Assembly (NCBI GenBank): GCA_023664625.1
Contig: JAMPFD010000008.1
Coordinates: forward strand, 62,001-126,000
Source of the DNA: Bacillota bacterium
GTDB lineage: Bacteria; Bacteroidota; Bacteroidia; Bacteroidales; Bacteroidaceae
Direction: 5' to 3'
DNA: 64,000 nucleotides
This document shows positions 44,873 through 54,398 of the stretch, one piece after another (position 1 is the stretch's first letter; every line of letters starts with the position of its first letter). The translations under genes were made by a program, and so were the position numbers. The notes under the pieces were generated by a model. It searched no databases. It was not told the origin of the DNA and saw nothing but the letters and a program-made list of their open reading frames with translations.

Positions 44873-47131
44873 TTACTCCATCGAAATTTCTTCTATTCCC
44901 TGCACACTACGCAATTTCTTTATTATTGCCTGTACCTCTGCGCGACTATGGATACGGATAGCAAAATGTGCCTCAAATAGTTCATTTTCACAATTGATAT
45001 TTACACTCTTTATGTTAAGTTTCAATTCATCAGATAAAATCTGCGTCACATCCTTGAGAAGCCCAATCCTGTCTATGCCCTTAGCTAAAATTCCAGCATC
45101 AAAAAGCATCTGGTTGTGCATTCGCCATTTAGCATCGACAATACGGTTTCCGTAACTTGACTTCAGGCGTATTGCAACAGGACAGTCACGACGATGAATC
45201 CTTATCCTGTTCTTCCCGTCAATATATCCTAAGATATCATCCCCGGGAATGGCATGACAACAGTCAGGGAATATATATTTTCCTATCGTCTCTTCCGATA
45301 TATATACAGGTTTTTTCTTGTCAAACTTATCTGTAACAATAAATTTCTCTTCTGTCTCAACATTTTTATTCTTATCAGCCTTAATGAACGGGACAAACTT
45401 ACGCCATCCGGCAATGTCAACAGACTTCCGTTTCTTTCCTGTCAGTTTCTTATACAATTCGTCATCAAGTGCGAATGATTTCCTACCTATGCCAAGATAT
45501 AGTTGTTCATGCTTATGTACCTCCAGGAGGTCACAAAGCTTATCCACCAGCGATATTGTCATATCAGTATCATGTTCCTTGAACCACTGACGTAACATGT
45601 TCTCACCTTCTGTGCGTATAACTTTCTCGTCACGGCGCAGTTGAGCCTGTATCTTGCCTTTTGCCTTAGCTGTGAATACAAAATTTATCCACTCCGGCTG
45701 TACATGCTGAGCCTTGGATGTCAGAATTTCCACCTGGTCTCCTGACTGCAATTTATGGCTCAACGGTACAAGTTTATGATTCACCTTCGCACCAATACAA
45801 TGACTGCCAAGGAAAGTATGGATATTATATGCAAAATCCAAAGCAGTACAATCAGCTGGCATGGTTACAATCTCACCTTTGGGAGTGAAGACAAATATCT
45901 CACTTGCAAATAGATTGAGCTTTATTGTATCCAGGAAATCCATGGCATCCGGCTGCGGATCATCAAGAATTTCCTTTATGGTACGAAGCCAGTCGTTCAA
46001 CTCCTTATCACGGTCATCATCCGGAGTATTATCACCTGTCTTGTATTTCCAATGCGCAGCAAATCCCTGTTCGGCGACTTCATCCATGTGCTTTGAGCGT
46101 ATCTGCACTTCAATCCACCTTCCAAGCAATGACATCAAAGTTACATGAAGAGCCTGATATCCATTTGCCTTCGGATGATTCAGCCAGTCCCTCAATCTGT
46201 CAGGGTGGGCTTTGTAAAGTTTGCTGACAGCAACATATATCTGAAAGCACTCACTTATTTCATCTTCCCCCTCACGCGGGGTACAGATTATACGCACAGC
46301 AAGTATATCATATATTTCATCAAACGTGACATGCTTGTTGCGCATCTTGTTCCATATGGAATAAGGACTCTTGACTCTCGCCTTGACTTCGTACTGCATC
46401 CCCATTTTGTCCAGTGCTGTGCGTATCGGAGATGTGAACTCATCAAACAGCATATCACGCTGTTCCTGGGTTGATTTCAGTTTCTGGCAAATATTATCAT
46501 ACTCCTCCGGATGCTCATAACGGAAGCTCAGATCTTCAAGCTCCGTTTTTATCTTATTCAATCCCAAGCGATTAGCCAACGGTGCGTAGATATACAAAGT
46601 TTCACCAGCAATCTTATATTGCTTATTTGCCGGCTGCGATGCCAGTGTCCTCATATTATGAAGACGGTCACATATTTTAATGAGGATAACACGTATGTCA
46701 TCACTCATTGTCAGCAAAAGCTTCTTGAAATTCTCCGCCTGAGCCGATGCCTTGTCTCCGAATATTCCACCGGAGATTTTTGTAAGACCGTTGACTATAG
46801 CGGCTATCTTTTCTCCAAAGATACTCTCAATATCATCAATGGTATAGTCCGTATCCTCAACAACATCATGCAATAATGCCGCACAAATACTTGTAGAGCC
46901 AAGTCCCATTTCCTTACAGGCTATATAAGCCACAGCAAGCGGGTGCATGATGTATGGTTCACCAGAAAGCCTACGCACACCACGATGTGCCTGGCGCGCA
47001 AAATTGAACGCCTTGGTTATAATGTCCACTTTCTGACGATGAGACGAGTTTATATAGCAGTCCAGCAATTCCTGAAATGCATCATCCACCATTTTCTCGT
47101 CATCTCTTGTCTTGAGAATATCTTCTGCCAT
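44873..47131 (-). CDS. Bifunctional (p)ppGpp synthetase/hydrolase (Rel/SpoT)
   Basis: A cytosolic stringent-response enzyme of 752 residues that makes and degrades ppGpp. Domains in order: HD hydrolase (about 40-190, with His49, His63 and His88-Asp89 in LLHDVVEDT), synthetase (with SIWNKMRNK and YDILAVRII), TGS (EIFVFTPKGEIVTMPADC), a linker with the ZFD/CC-type region, and a C-terminal ACT domain. It is last after mltD (58 bp) and probably part of the parAB-DUF5683-mltD series. Confidence 0.93.
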   Translation of the reverse strand: MAEDILKTRDDEKMVDDAFQELLDCYINSSHRQKVDIITKAFNFARQAHRGVRRLSGEPYIMHPLAVAYIACKEMGLGSTSICAALLHDVVEDTDYTIDDIESIFGEKIAAIVNGLTKISGGIFGDKASAQAENFKKLLLTMSDDIRVILIKICDRLHNMRTLASQPANKQYKIAGETLYIYAPLANRLGLNKIKTELEDLSFRYEHPEEYDNICQKLKSTQEQRDMLFDEFTSPIRTALDKMGMQYEVKARVKSPYSIWNKMRNKHVTFDEIYDILAVRIICTPREGEDEISECFQIYVAVSKLYKAHPDRLRDWLNHPKANGYQALHVTLMSLLGRWIEVQIRSKHMDEVAEQGFAAHWKYKTGDNTPDDDRDKELNDWLRTIKEILDDPQPDAMDFLDTIKLNLFASEIFVFTPKGEIVTMPADCTALDFAYNIHTFLGSHCIGAKVNHKLVPLSHKLQSGDQVEILTSKAQHVQPEWINFVFTAKAKGKIQAQLRRDEKVIRTEGENMLRQWFKEHDTDMTISLVDKLCDLLEVHKHEQLYLGIGRKSFALDDELYKKLTGKKRKSVDIAGWRKFVPFIKADKNKNVETEEKFIVTDKFDKKKPVYISEETIGKYIFPDCCHAIPGDDILGYIDGKNRIRIHRRDCPVAIRLKSSYGNRIVDAKWRMHNQMLFDAGILAKGIDRIGLLKDVTQILSDELKLNIKSVNINCENELFEAHFAIRIHSRAEVQAIIKKLRSVQGIEEISME

Positions 47132-47189
47132 GTACCTTTGTTGCTATATATAAATTTCAGATTTACCAAAGACAACTCTCAGTCCTGCA

Positions 47190-48539
47190 TCACTTTACCC
47201 TCAACTTCTTTCCCGCACGGATATTACTGCCGGAGATACCATTCAGTTTTTTAAGCTTGGCTACAGTTGTGTTATTCCTGCGTGCTATTTCCGAGAGAGT
47301 CTGGCCACTCTTCACCGTAACGCTCTTTGTGCCTCGGCTGCTGCGCCTCCGCTTGGCAGTTCTGCTCTTTGAACGTTTATAAGAAACAGACTCGCGGCGT
47401 GTGGACATAACAACATCAGAGACATCTACATCCGTACGCTTCTGAAGCAGTTCATCTGCACGATAAGCATATATTGAATCTTCTCTGTCGATGAACATAT
47501 TTACATAAGCCTGTGGCAAACGTATCGGAGAAGGCTCAGCGGAACCAGGCACTATATTATGTCTATACTGAGGATTGATGGCGCAAAGTTCGTCCATGTC
47601 AAGTTCCAAGACTTTGGCTACCTGCTCCAGATGTACATCACGGGTGACCATAACAGTATCTGTCTTAACAGGCAATGTCGTCACCATCGGACATATATTA
47701 TGTTCACAATAATAATTCATTATATAATTTGCCGCAATGAATGCCGGAACATAACCTCGCGTCTCTGCAGGCAAATAAGGATATATCTTCCAATAATCCT
47801 TCACTCCTCCTGCACGGTGGATAGCCCTATTGATAGACTCCGGACCGGCATTATATGCCGCAATGACAAGATTCCAGTCACCAAAGATACGGTAAAGGTC
47901 ACGCAAATAATGAGCAGCAGCAAACGAAGCCTTTTCCGGATCACGGCGTTCATCTACCAAAGTATTAACTTTCAATCCATACTGTTTTCCTGTCGCAAGC
48001 ATAAACTGCCATAATCCGGTAGCTCCGACACGTGAGACGGCTTTAGGATTCAGCGCGGACTCTATCACCGGCAGATACCTTAATTCAAGCGGCATCCCAT
48101 AGGTTTCCAGTGCCTGTTCAAATATCGGCATATAGAAATTGCTTGCACCAAGCATCAGGCTTACTGAGCGGCGCAGCTTTGTGGCATAACGCTCAATAAA
48201 TTTCTGCACCACTTCGTTATAAGGCATTTCTATAAGAGTCGGCAGACGGCGCAGGCGGTCACGGTAAACATCCGTCTCAAAATACGGATTAACATCACGC
48301 ATATTGCAATCCTCGTCACGCTTTAGATAAGTCTGAACATGGTATGAATTCAGAAGCGAGTCAAGATCCTGCATCATCGCCTCTGGAACTTCAATCGTTT
48401 CCTCATCACCATTATCATCCGTGACCACAACATCCTTGTCTTCATCCTCAACATAAACAACCTGTGCCGTGGCTGTCCCCAAGACTCCACAAGCAAAAAC
48501 GGCTGCTACTGTAATGTATTTCTTTATATTCATAATCAA
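47190..48539 (-). CDS. mltD: Membrane-bound lytic transglycosylase (MltD-like) with LysM
   Basis: A peptidoglycan-cleaving enzyme of 449 residues. It has a signal peptide (MNIKKYITVAAVFACG...ATAQ), an acidic linker (VEDEDKDVVVTDDNGDEE), a family 1 transglycosylase domain with catalytic Glu160 (LPVIESALNP), a GATGLWQFM motif and one C-terminal LysM repeat (about 406-449). A basic Ser/Arg-rich stretch (SYKRSKSRTAKRRRSS) links catalytic and LysM parts. It starts 2 bp after DUF5683. Confidence 0.92.
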   Translation of the reverse strand: MIMNIKKYITVAAVFACGVLGTATAQVVYVEDEDKDVVVTDDNGDEETIEVPEAMMQDLDSLLNSYHVQTYLKRDEDCNMRDVNPYFETDVYRDRLRRLPTLIEMPYNEVVQKFIERYATKLRRSVSLMLGASNFYMPIFEQALETYGMPLELRYLPVIESALNPKAVSRVGATGLWQFMLATGKQYGLKVNTLVDERRDPEKASFAAAHYLRDLYRIFGDWNLVIAAYNAGPESINRAIHRAGGVKDYWKIYPYLPAETRGYVPAFIAANYIMNYYCEHNICPMVTTLPVKTDTVMVTRDVHLEQVAKVLELDMDELCAINPQYRHNIVPGSAEPSPIRLPQAYVNMFIDREDSIYAYRADELLQKRTDVDVSDVVMSTRRESVSYKRSKSRTAKRRRSSRGTKSVTVKSGQTLSEIARRNNTTVAKLKKLNGISGSNIRAGKKLRVK

Positions 48540-48541
48540 AA

Positions 48542-49327
48542 TTAAAAGTTCAGTTTACAACGCACTCCAAGTCCATTGTTCTGTAGCGCATTGCGTGAAG
48601 CCATCATTTTCTGTCCCCTGCCGTCGATGAACGCGGGAGACACTTTCATTGTCAAGTCCTCGCTTATATCAAATTCCGACAGTGATGCATCAACATAAGC
48701 ATCAACGATGGACAGGGCATAAACTCCTATCATGCAGAAAATGCTCAGGTCCCGCCATCTGCGGAACTTATCCCTTCTGGACTTAAATATTGGCTTATAC
48801 TTCGCAACAATCTCTTCCTGAGTCATGGTCGTATTGCCGAGATGTATGAATTTCATGTAGCTGTCCGTAGACTCGTCTCCGTCAATCATATCACGATAAG
48901 CACGATCGTAATCAGAATACATCTGCCCGTTCCATCTCAAGGCATAGGCACAGCCCACAAAGCCTCCATAAACAATTGGAAGCTTCCAATACTTTCGGTT
49001 ATATATCTGTCCGCCGCCTGGAATAATGATTGCCATCCACATTGCCTTTTTCACATTCGGACGCCAGCCGTTCCAGTCCTTCACCTGCTTTCCGGCCCTG
49101 TCATTTTCCTTATTTATATTTTCAGGGGACGGAGGAAGTAACTTCTCAGGGGCTCCGGCAATAACGGAATCCTCCACTATAACAATATCACGGAAAGTGG
49201 TATCAACGACCTCCTGTGCTGTCACATCCGGCGTGGCAACAAGCAGCAGAAACAATATGTTTACTATATGTTTAATCGTTTTTCCCGAATTTATCCGCAA
49301 ACGGCATTTCACTCTACACATAAACAT
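48542..49327 (-). CDS. DUF5683 family protein
   Basis: A 261-residue protein with an N-terminal signal segment (HIVNILFLLLVATPDVTAQ) and a Bacteroidetes-specific DUF5683 domain. Typical elements are KKAMWMAIIIPGGGQIYNRKYW and a second hydrophobic segment (WRDLSIFCMIGVYALSIVDAYVD in two pieces: LSIFCMIGVYAL, SIVDAYVD). Function unknown. The order parA-parB-DUF5683-mltD-rel is conserved in many Bacteroidales, which suggests an envelope or cell-cycle role. It is 55 bp after parB. Confidence 0.85.
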   Translation of the reverse strand: MFMCRVKCRLRINSGKTIKHIVNILFLLLVATPDVTAQEVVDTTFRDIVIVEDSVIAGAPEKLLPPSPENINKENDRAGKQVKDWNGWRPNVKKAMWMAIIIPGGGQIYNRKYWKLPIVYGGFVGCAYALRWNGQMYSDYDRAYRDMIDGDESTDSYMKFIHLGNTTMTQEEIVAKYKPIFKSRRDKFRRWRDLSIFCMIGVYALSIVDAYVDASLSEFDISEDLTMKVSPAFIDGRGQKMMASRNALQNNGLGVRCKLNF

Positions 49328-49382
49328 TATAGAGCCTTTATTCTATCAGTTTACAATCAGCAGAGCAACATTCTCTGTCCTG

Positions 49383-50291
49383 TCAGTTGAATGTTTCAAG
49401 TATCTTCAGCAGTTCCTCTTCGTTAGCAAAAGGAATAGTAATCTTCCCCTTTCCGTTATTCCCGCAAGTAAGCTGAACTTTCTGACCTGTCATTTCCGCA
49501 AGATGCTTACGCACAGACTCAAGAGGCGGCGGCAATACAGACGTTCCTTTGACTTTCTTCTTACCAAGTTCCACGGTCTCGCCATTTTTCAACTGTTGGA
49601 CAAGTTCCTCAACCTTACGTACTGAGAATCCGTTTTTTATAATATCCTTAAAAAGCTTGATCTGCATCTTAGGATCATCAAGAGAAAGTAACGCCCGCGC
49701 GTGTCCCATATCAATATCCTTCTTCTGCAATGCCATCTGCACCTGAGCAGGAAGCTTCAGCAACCGGAGAAAGTTTGCCACGGTGGTGCGCTTCTTTCCT
49801 ACGCGTTCAGCAAGCTTTTCCTGCGTCATTCCGGTATTGTCTATAAGATGCTGATAGCCCAATGCTATCTCTATTGCATTAAGGTCCTCTCGCTGAATGT
49901 TCTCAACAAGAGCCATCTCCATTACATTCTCGTCATTGATTGTACGGATATATGCCGGTAAAGATGTCAGACCGGCAAGCTGAGAGGCACGCCAGCGGCG
50001 CTCGCCGGCGATAAGCTGGTAACGGTTCTCCGCAAGCTGACGGAGAGTGATCGGCTGGACTATGCCTATTTCCCTTATGCTGTTGGCAAGTTCCTGCAGA
50101 GCCTCCGAATCAAAATCACGGCGTGGCTGATCAGGATTTCTCTCTATCTGCGCGATTGGAATCTCATTAATCATAGACGAGCCGCCGGTCTGCACATTAT
50201 CCGTTGAAATCAACGCTCCGAGGCCACGTCCCGGAACGGATATATCATCAAGTCCACGTCCCAGCGTGGTAAATTTCTTTTTTACAGCCAT
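49383..50291 (-). CDS. parB: Chromosome partitioning protein ParB
   Basis: A CTP-dependent parS-binding protein of 302 residues. The N-terminal GRGLGALIS box (ParA-stimulating region) precedes the CTPase motif (AGERRWRASQLAG) and a helix-turn-helix (TQEKLAERVGKKRTTVANFLR). The C-terminal dimerisation domain follows. It starts 3 bp after parA. Confidence 0.96.
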   Translation of the reverse strand: MAVKKKFTTLGRGLDDISVPGRGLGALISTDNVQTGGSSMINEIPIAQIERNPDQPRRDFDSEALQELANSIREIGIVQPITLRQLAENRYQLIAGERRWRASQLAGLTSLPAYIRTINDENVMEMALVENIQREDLNAIEIALGYQHLIDNTGMTQEKLAERVGKKRTTVANFLRLLKLPAQVQMALQKKDIDMGHARALLSLDDPKMQIKLFKDIIKNGFSVRKVEELVQQLKNGETVELGKKKVKGTSVLPPPLESVRKHLAEMTGQKVQLTCGNNGKGKITIPFANEEELLKILETFN

Positions 50292-50294
50292 TTG

Positions 50295-51056
50295 TTATTT
50301 CTTGTTGATAATCTCCTTAGCAAGGGCGATATGATTCTTGGCACCATTGGAGTCCGCGTCATAAAGAATTACCGGAATACCATGACTCGGAGCCTCGGAA
50401 AGCTTCACATTACGCTGAATTACAGTTTTGAACACAAGTTCCTGGAAGTGGCGCTTCACCTCATCATAAATCTGATTAGCCAGTCTCAGACGGCTGTCAT
50501 ACATAGTCAACAGAAAGCCTTCTATCTCCAACGTCGGATTCAGCTTCGTCTTGATAATCTTTATGGTGTTCAGCAACTTCGTAATACCCTCCAGCGCGAA
50601 ATACTCACACTGAACGGGAATGACAACGGAGTTGGCAGCCGTAAGACAGTTTACGGTTATCAGGCCGAGTGAAGGAGAGCAGTCAATCAGGATATAGTCG
50701 TATTCGCCGACAACAGGCGCAAGCATATTCTTGATTATATTCTCGCGCTTGTCAACATTAAGCATCTCAACCTCTGCTCCTACGAGATTGATATGACTCG
50801 GAACGATGTCCAGTCCCTCAATGTCTGTTGTATAGATTGCTTCACGAATATCCGCATGATTGATTATGCATTCGTATATGGAGCACTCCACATCCTGTAT
50901 ATCCACGCCAAGACCGCTGGAAGCATTAGCCTGCGGGTCAGCATCAATTACAAGCACCGATTTCTCCAATGTCGCCAATGAGGCGGCAAGGTTAATTGTC
51001 GTAGTGGTCTTACCCACACCACCTTTCTGATTCGCGACAGCTATTATCTTTGCCAT
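50295..51056 (-). CDS. parA: Chromosome partitioning ATPase ParA (Soj)
   Basis: A deviant-Walker ATPase of 253 residues that segregates chromosomes together with ParB. The P-loop KGGVGKTTT is at 11-19, and the DNA-binding and switch motifs (DADPQANASS; DYILIDCSPSLG) are present. Start at ATG 51056 (MAKIIAVANQK), the family's normal N-terminus, not at an upstream in-frame codon at 51098. It heads the leftward parAB-DUF5683-mltD series. Confidence 0.97.
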   Translation of the reverse strand: MAKIIAVANQKGGVGKTTTTINLAASLATLEKSVLVIDADPQANASSGLGVDIQDVECSIYECIINHADIREAIYTTDIEGLDIVPSHINLVGAEVEMLNVDKRENIIKNMLAPVVGEYDYILIDCSPSLGLITVNCLTAANSVVIPVQCEYFALEGITKLLNTIKIIKTKLNPTLEIEGFLLTMYDSRLRLANQIYDEVKRHFQELVFKTVIQRNVKLSEAPSHGIPVILYDADSNGAKNHIALAKEIINKK

Positions 51057-51112
51057 AATATGAAATATTATCTTTTTCACCATTCCGGCGCAAAACACCG
51101 GATATTTGGGTA

Positions 51113-51120
51113 CAAAGTTA
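51113..51120 (-). promoter_or_regulatory. -7 box of parA
   Basis: TAACTTTG on the minus strand, 57 bp upstream of the parA start. Confidence 0.5.
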
Positions 51121-51162
51121 ATGATTTTATTTGAGAAATTAGCATATTAGGCCAAAAATTAG

Positions 51163-51170
51163 TAATTTTG
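51163..51170 (+). promoter_or_regulatory. -7 box of surE
   Basis: TAATTTTG; the surE ATG is 104 bp downstream. No clear -33 box. Confidence 0.45.
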
Positions 51171-51274
51171 CACTGTTATTTAAGTTACATTGATAATTCC
51201 CGACACAACAGCACGCCGGCATCCTTTCTGTTTCAACATCTGAAGGACGGCGTGAGAATAATACAAGCATTACA

Positions 51275-52063
51275 ATGAATGATATGGAAAGACCACTTAT
51301 TTTAATATCAAACGATGACGGCTACCGTGCCAAAGGAATACGCGAGCTTGCAAAAATGGCACTGCAATTCGGCGATGTCATTGTATGTGCCCCTGAAGGT
51401 GCCCAGTCAGGAAAGTCAAGAGCGTTCACCATGGGTGACCTTACTCTCCACAAAGCCAACGCCACGGAATCCGGCTATCCGGAAGAAGTGGAAGTATGGT
51501 TCTGCACCGGCACTCCCGTAGACTGCGTAAAAATGGCTTATGGGAGTATCTGCCGCCGCAAGCCGGATCTAATCCTTGGAGGTATAAATCACGGCGACAA
51601 TGCCTCCACGAACGCCCATTACAGCGGCACGATAGGTGTTGCATTTGAGGGATGCATGAAAGGGATTCCGTCTGTCGCCCTGTCACTATGCGACTATGAC
51701 CCTGACGCGGACTTCGGGCCGATGCGCCCCGTCGTTGAGAGGGTAATAAGGAAAGTTCTCTCAGAAGGCCTGCCACACTTTACCTGTCTGAATGTAAACG
51801 TCCCGAAAATCAATGCTTTCGACGAACTGAGAGGCATCCGTATATGCCGTATGGCCGACGGATACTGGCGTAACGAAGTATCTCCCCAGGACAGAACTGA
51901 CAGACAAGGAAACAGGGTCTATATGCTTGAGGGGTATTACCAAAGCAACGAACAGGAGGCGGAAGACACAGATGCATGGGCCATCCGCAATGGTTATGCG
52001 GCAATAACTCCGTGCACAATAGACATTACAGACTATGATTTCTTGAAAAGCCTTGAACTCTAA
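51275..52063 (+). CDS. surE: 5'/3'-nucleotidase SurE
   Basis: A metal-dependent phosphatase of nucleotides, 262 residues. The metal-binding Asp14-Asp15 are in ISNDDGYRAKG, followed by SGKSRAFTMG with the catalytic-site Ser and GGINHGDNAS with the conserved Asn. Length is typical. It is followed by lpxB, 21 bp later, a common Bacteroidetes pairing. Confidence 0.95.
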   Translation: MNDMERPLILISNDDGYRAKGIRELAKMALQFGDVIVCAPEGAQSGKSRAFTMGDLTLHKANATESGYPEEVEVWFCTGTPVDCVKMAYGSICRRKPDLILGGINHGDNASTNAHYSGTIGVAFEGCMKGIPSVALSLCDYDPDADFGPMRPVVERVIRKVLSEGLPHFTCLNVNVPKINAFDELRGIRICRMADGYWRNEVSPQDRTDRQGNRVYMLEGYYQSNEQEAEDTDAWAIRNGYAAITPCTIDITDYDFLKSLEL

Positions 52064-52084
52064 CAGGTAAAAATCACGCAGAAA

Positions 52085-53212
52085 ATGAAATACTATCTTA
52101 TCGCCGGAGAGGCTTCGGGTGACTTGCACGCAGCACATCTCATGACATCACTGAAACACTATGACAAGGAAGCGGAATTCCGTTTCATAGGCGGCGATAA
52201 CATGCTTGCTGCCGGCGGTACAATGCTCCGTCATTACAAGGACATTGCGTACATGGGATTTATACCGGTACTTACTCACCTGCGCACGATTTTCAACAGC
52301 ATGTCACTTTGCAAGAAGGATATCCTCGAATGGCAACCTGACATTGTCATACCTGTCGATTATGCAGGATTCAATCTCAATATATGTAAATGGCTCCGAG
52401 GACTCAAAACGGAGAAATCCCCGAAAGTATTCTACTACATTGCTCCAAAGATATGGGCATGGAAAGAATATCGAATCAAGAATTTCAAAAGGGATGTTGA
52501 CGAAATGTTCTGCATCCTGCCGTTTGAGGTGGACTTTTTTCATGGAAAGCACAGCTACCCTGTACATTACGTAGGTAATCCCACAGCTGACGAGGTGCGC
52601 AAGTTCAAGTCTGAATATAAAGAGAGTAAGAGTGATTTCTGCATCAAACACGGCCTTGACCCGAAGAAGCCTATTGTAGCCCTTCTCCCTGGCAGCAGGA
52701 AACAGGAGATAAGTGATAACCTGAAGGCCATGCTGAAGGTGGCCAAAGAATTGCCTGAGTACCAGTTCGTTGTTGCCAAAGCTCCTTCCGTAAATATAGG
52801 CAGTATCAATGTGGCAATGGTTCAGAACGCCACATACGAGTTGCTTTCCCACTCTACGGCTGCATTGGTTACAAGCGGTACGGCAACCTTGGAAACAGCC
52901 TTGTTCAATGTGCCGCAAGTTGTATGCTACAAGACTCCCGTACCGAGGATAACCCGATGGGCTTTCGAGCACATAATCAAGTGTAAATTCATATCATTGG
53001 TCAACCTCATTGGTGGCAAGGAAATTGTCCCGGAACTTTTTGCAGACAGATTCTCCGTAAGAAATATCAGCAATCATCTGGCTAAAATCCTTCCAGGCGG
53101 CAACGCCCGTGAAAGAATGCTTGCTGGATATAATGATGTACACGCGCGATTAGGAGACATATCTGCTCCTGACAATGCTGCCAAGATAATGACTTCGCTT
53201 ACGGGCAGATGA
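52085..53212 (+). CDS. lpxB: Lipid A disaccharide synthase
   Basis: A GT19 glycosyltransferase that joins UDP-2,3-diacylglucosamine and lipid X to the lipid A disaccharide at the inner membrane. The 375-residue protein opens with LIAGEASGDLHAAHLM, has the LLPGSRKQEI segment in the UDP-binding half, and ends in the usual region. Co-transcribed with surE. Confidence 0.95.
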   Translation: MKYYLIAGEASGDLHAAHLMTSLKHYDKEAEFRFIGGDNMLAAGGTMLRHYKDIAYMGFIPVLTHLRTIFNSMSLCKKDILEWQPDIVIPVDYAGFNLNICKWLRGLKTEKSPKVFYYIAPKIWAWKEYRIKNFKRDVDEMFCILPFEVDFFHGKHSYPVHYVGNPTADEVRKFKSEYKESKSDFCIKHGLDPKKPIVALLPGSRKQEISDNLKAMLKVAKELPEYQFVVAKAPSVNIGSINVAMVQNATYELLSHSTAALVTSGTATLETALFNVPQVVCYKTPVPRITRWAFEHIIKCKFISLVNLIGGKEIVPELFADRFSVRNISNHLAKILPGGNARERMLAGYNDVHARLGDISAPDNAAKIMTSLTGR

Positions 53213-53499
53213 AAATGCACATTCATTCCAGGAAGAAAACCAACAGACTTACCAACACACAGAAATGACATATTGACCAATTGCATACTATGAGGACATG
53301 CACAGAATGTGCCTGCGCATAAATACAGAAAAAAAATCCATTAGAAAACTTATACGTATTTTAACATACGAGAATTGCAAATTTGCAAAAATTCCACAAA
53401 AGATTGCAAGAAGCCCACCTTTTATAAATTACCATCAAGTGTCTGTTTCTCAGAAATTTATATAATTTTTACACTAGTCAGAATAAAGAATTGCAGAAC

Positions 53500-53602
53500 G
53501 AACCGTTACCTTTCGCATAACAAAAGGTAACGGTTCATTTCATATCAGATACCATTTCACGCCTTTTACCGTTACTTTTCACCATAGAAAAGGTAGACTT
53601 TT
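53500..53602. repeat. 22-bp phased repeat array, cluster 3 (5 units)
   Basis: Cores begin at 53500, 53522, 53544, 53566 and 53588, exactly 22 bp apart: GAACCGTTACCTTTC, AAAAGGTAACGGTTC, ATCAGATACCATTTC, TTACCGTTACTTTTC and AAAAGGTAGACTTTT. The third is degenerate. Confidence 0.85.
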
Positions 53603-53671
53603 AACACAAAAACAGGAAGAAAATCAAGAAAAGGCTGTAATTGCAAAAGGCACAGACCCTGTTTTTCCTAT

Positions 53672-53703
53672 TTATGATAAATAGAGCATTGGAAAACTCA
53701 TGC
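53672..53703 (+). repeat. 32-bp dispersed repeat, copy B
   Basis: Differs from the reverse complement of 29914..29945 at two adjacent positions. It lies 70 bp from 22-bp repeat cluster 3. Confidence 0.8.
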
Positions 53704-54259
53704 ATAAACTCAAGGCATACAACTCCCCGCTATATTCACTTATTTCCTGAGAATTATTTTTACTACCGAAGTTATTAATTCTCCCATAAACAGTATATCT
53801 GCAAAAACGAATATGAGGATACAAAACGACACCTGACAAATATCCAATGACAGGAGCGATATCTGAGAACAGTAAAAACAACAGACAGATAAGACCAAAA
53901 CCATAATTAAACAAGATGCCTGTACCGAAACAGCTCGACGGAATACCCACAGTCAATTCCACGCAGTCGGTTCCCCGACAAGCCCGGACAACAGTCAAAA
54001 AAGACGGGATAAAACACGACAGCGTATGTGCAAACAGCCACAAAGACTCCAATTCTACAGACATTGGCTTCATTCTGTAATAACGGCCATTCTGTCAAAG
54101 CATACAATAATAACCTCGGCAATTAATATGCAGCTGACATTTATCCTCCATTGACAACACCACTATTGATGATTTATATAAATGGCAAGCAATTACTACG
54201 AAACGTTTTGACATGACAGACATTTCAGAAAACGGTCTGCCAATATCCTGAGACAAAAA

Positions 54260-54318
54260 TATCATCTCATTTTATTTCTGGCTACTGTATTTACGGCTTA
54301 AAACAAAATGAGATGATA
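54260..54318. terminator. 14-bp inverted repeat with 31-nt loop downstream of pyk
   Basis: TATCATCTCATTTT (54260..54273) is exactly complementary to 54305..54318. It lies about 80 bp past the pyk stop and may terminate it. The loop size equals that of the repeat at 4699..4782. Confidence 0.55.
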
Positions 54319-54398
54319 CAAAGCATGACCGAGGACAGGCGGCGACCGCTTATCTTATAATCTGACACCCCCAGAACCATGGCGTTGTCTTACGGAAA

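Larger units (their letters stand above)
53213..54398. other. 1.2-kb convergent region with repeats, no convincing gene
   Basis: Between lpxB and pyk. It holds a 14-bp palindrome (TTGCAAATTTGCAA, 53375..53388), the five-unit repeat array (53500..53602), copy B of the 32-bp repeat (53672..53703) and an inverted repeat (54260..54318). A 133-codon leftward open frame at 53672..54073 overlaps the repeat and is not supported. Confidence 0.6.

Noticed and set aside
53672..54073. 133-codon leftward open frame in the lpxB-pyk gap
   Set aside because: Its last codons are the 32-bp dispersed repeat, composition is irregular, and no domain or promoter is visible.
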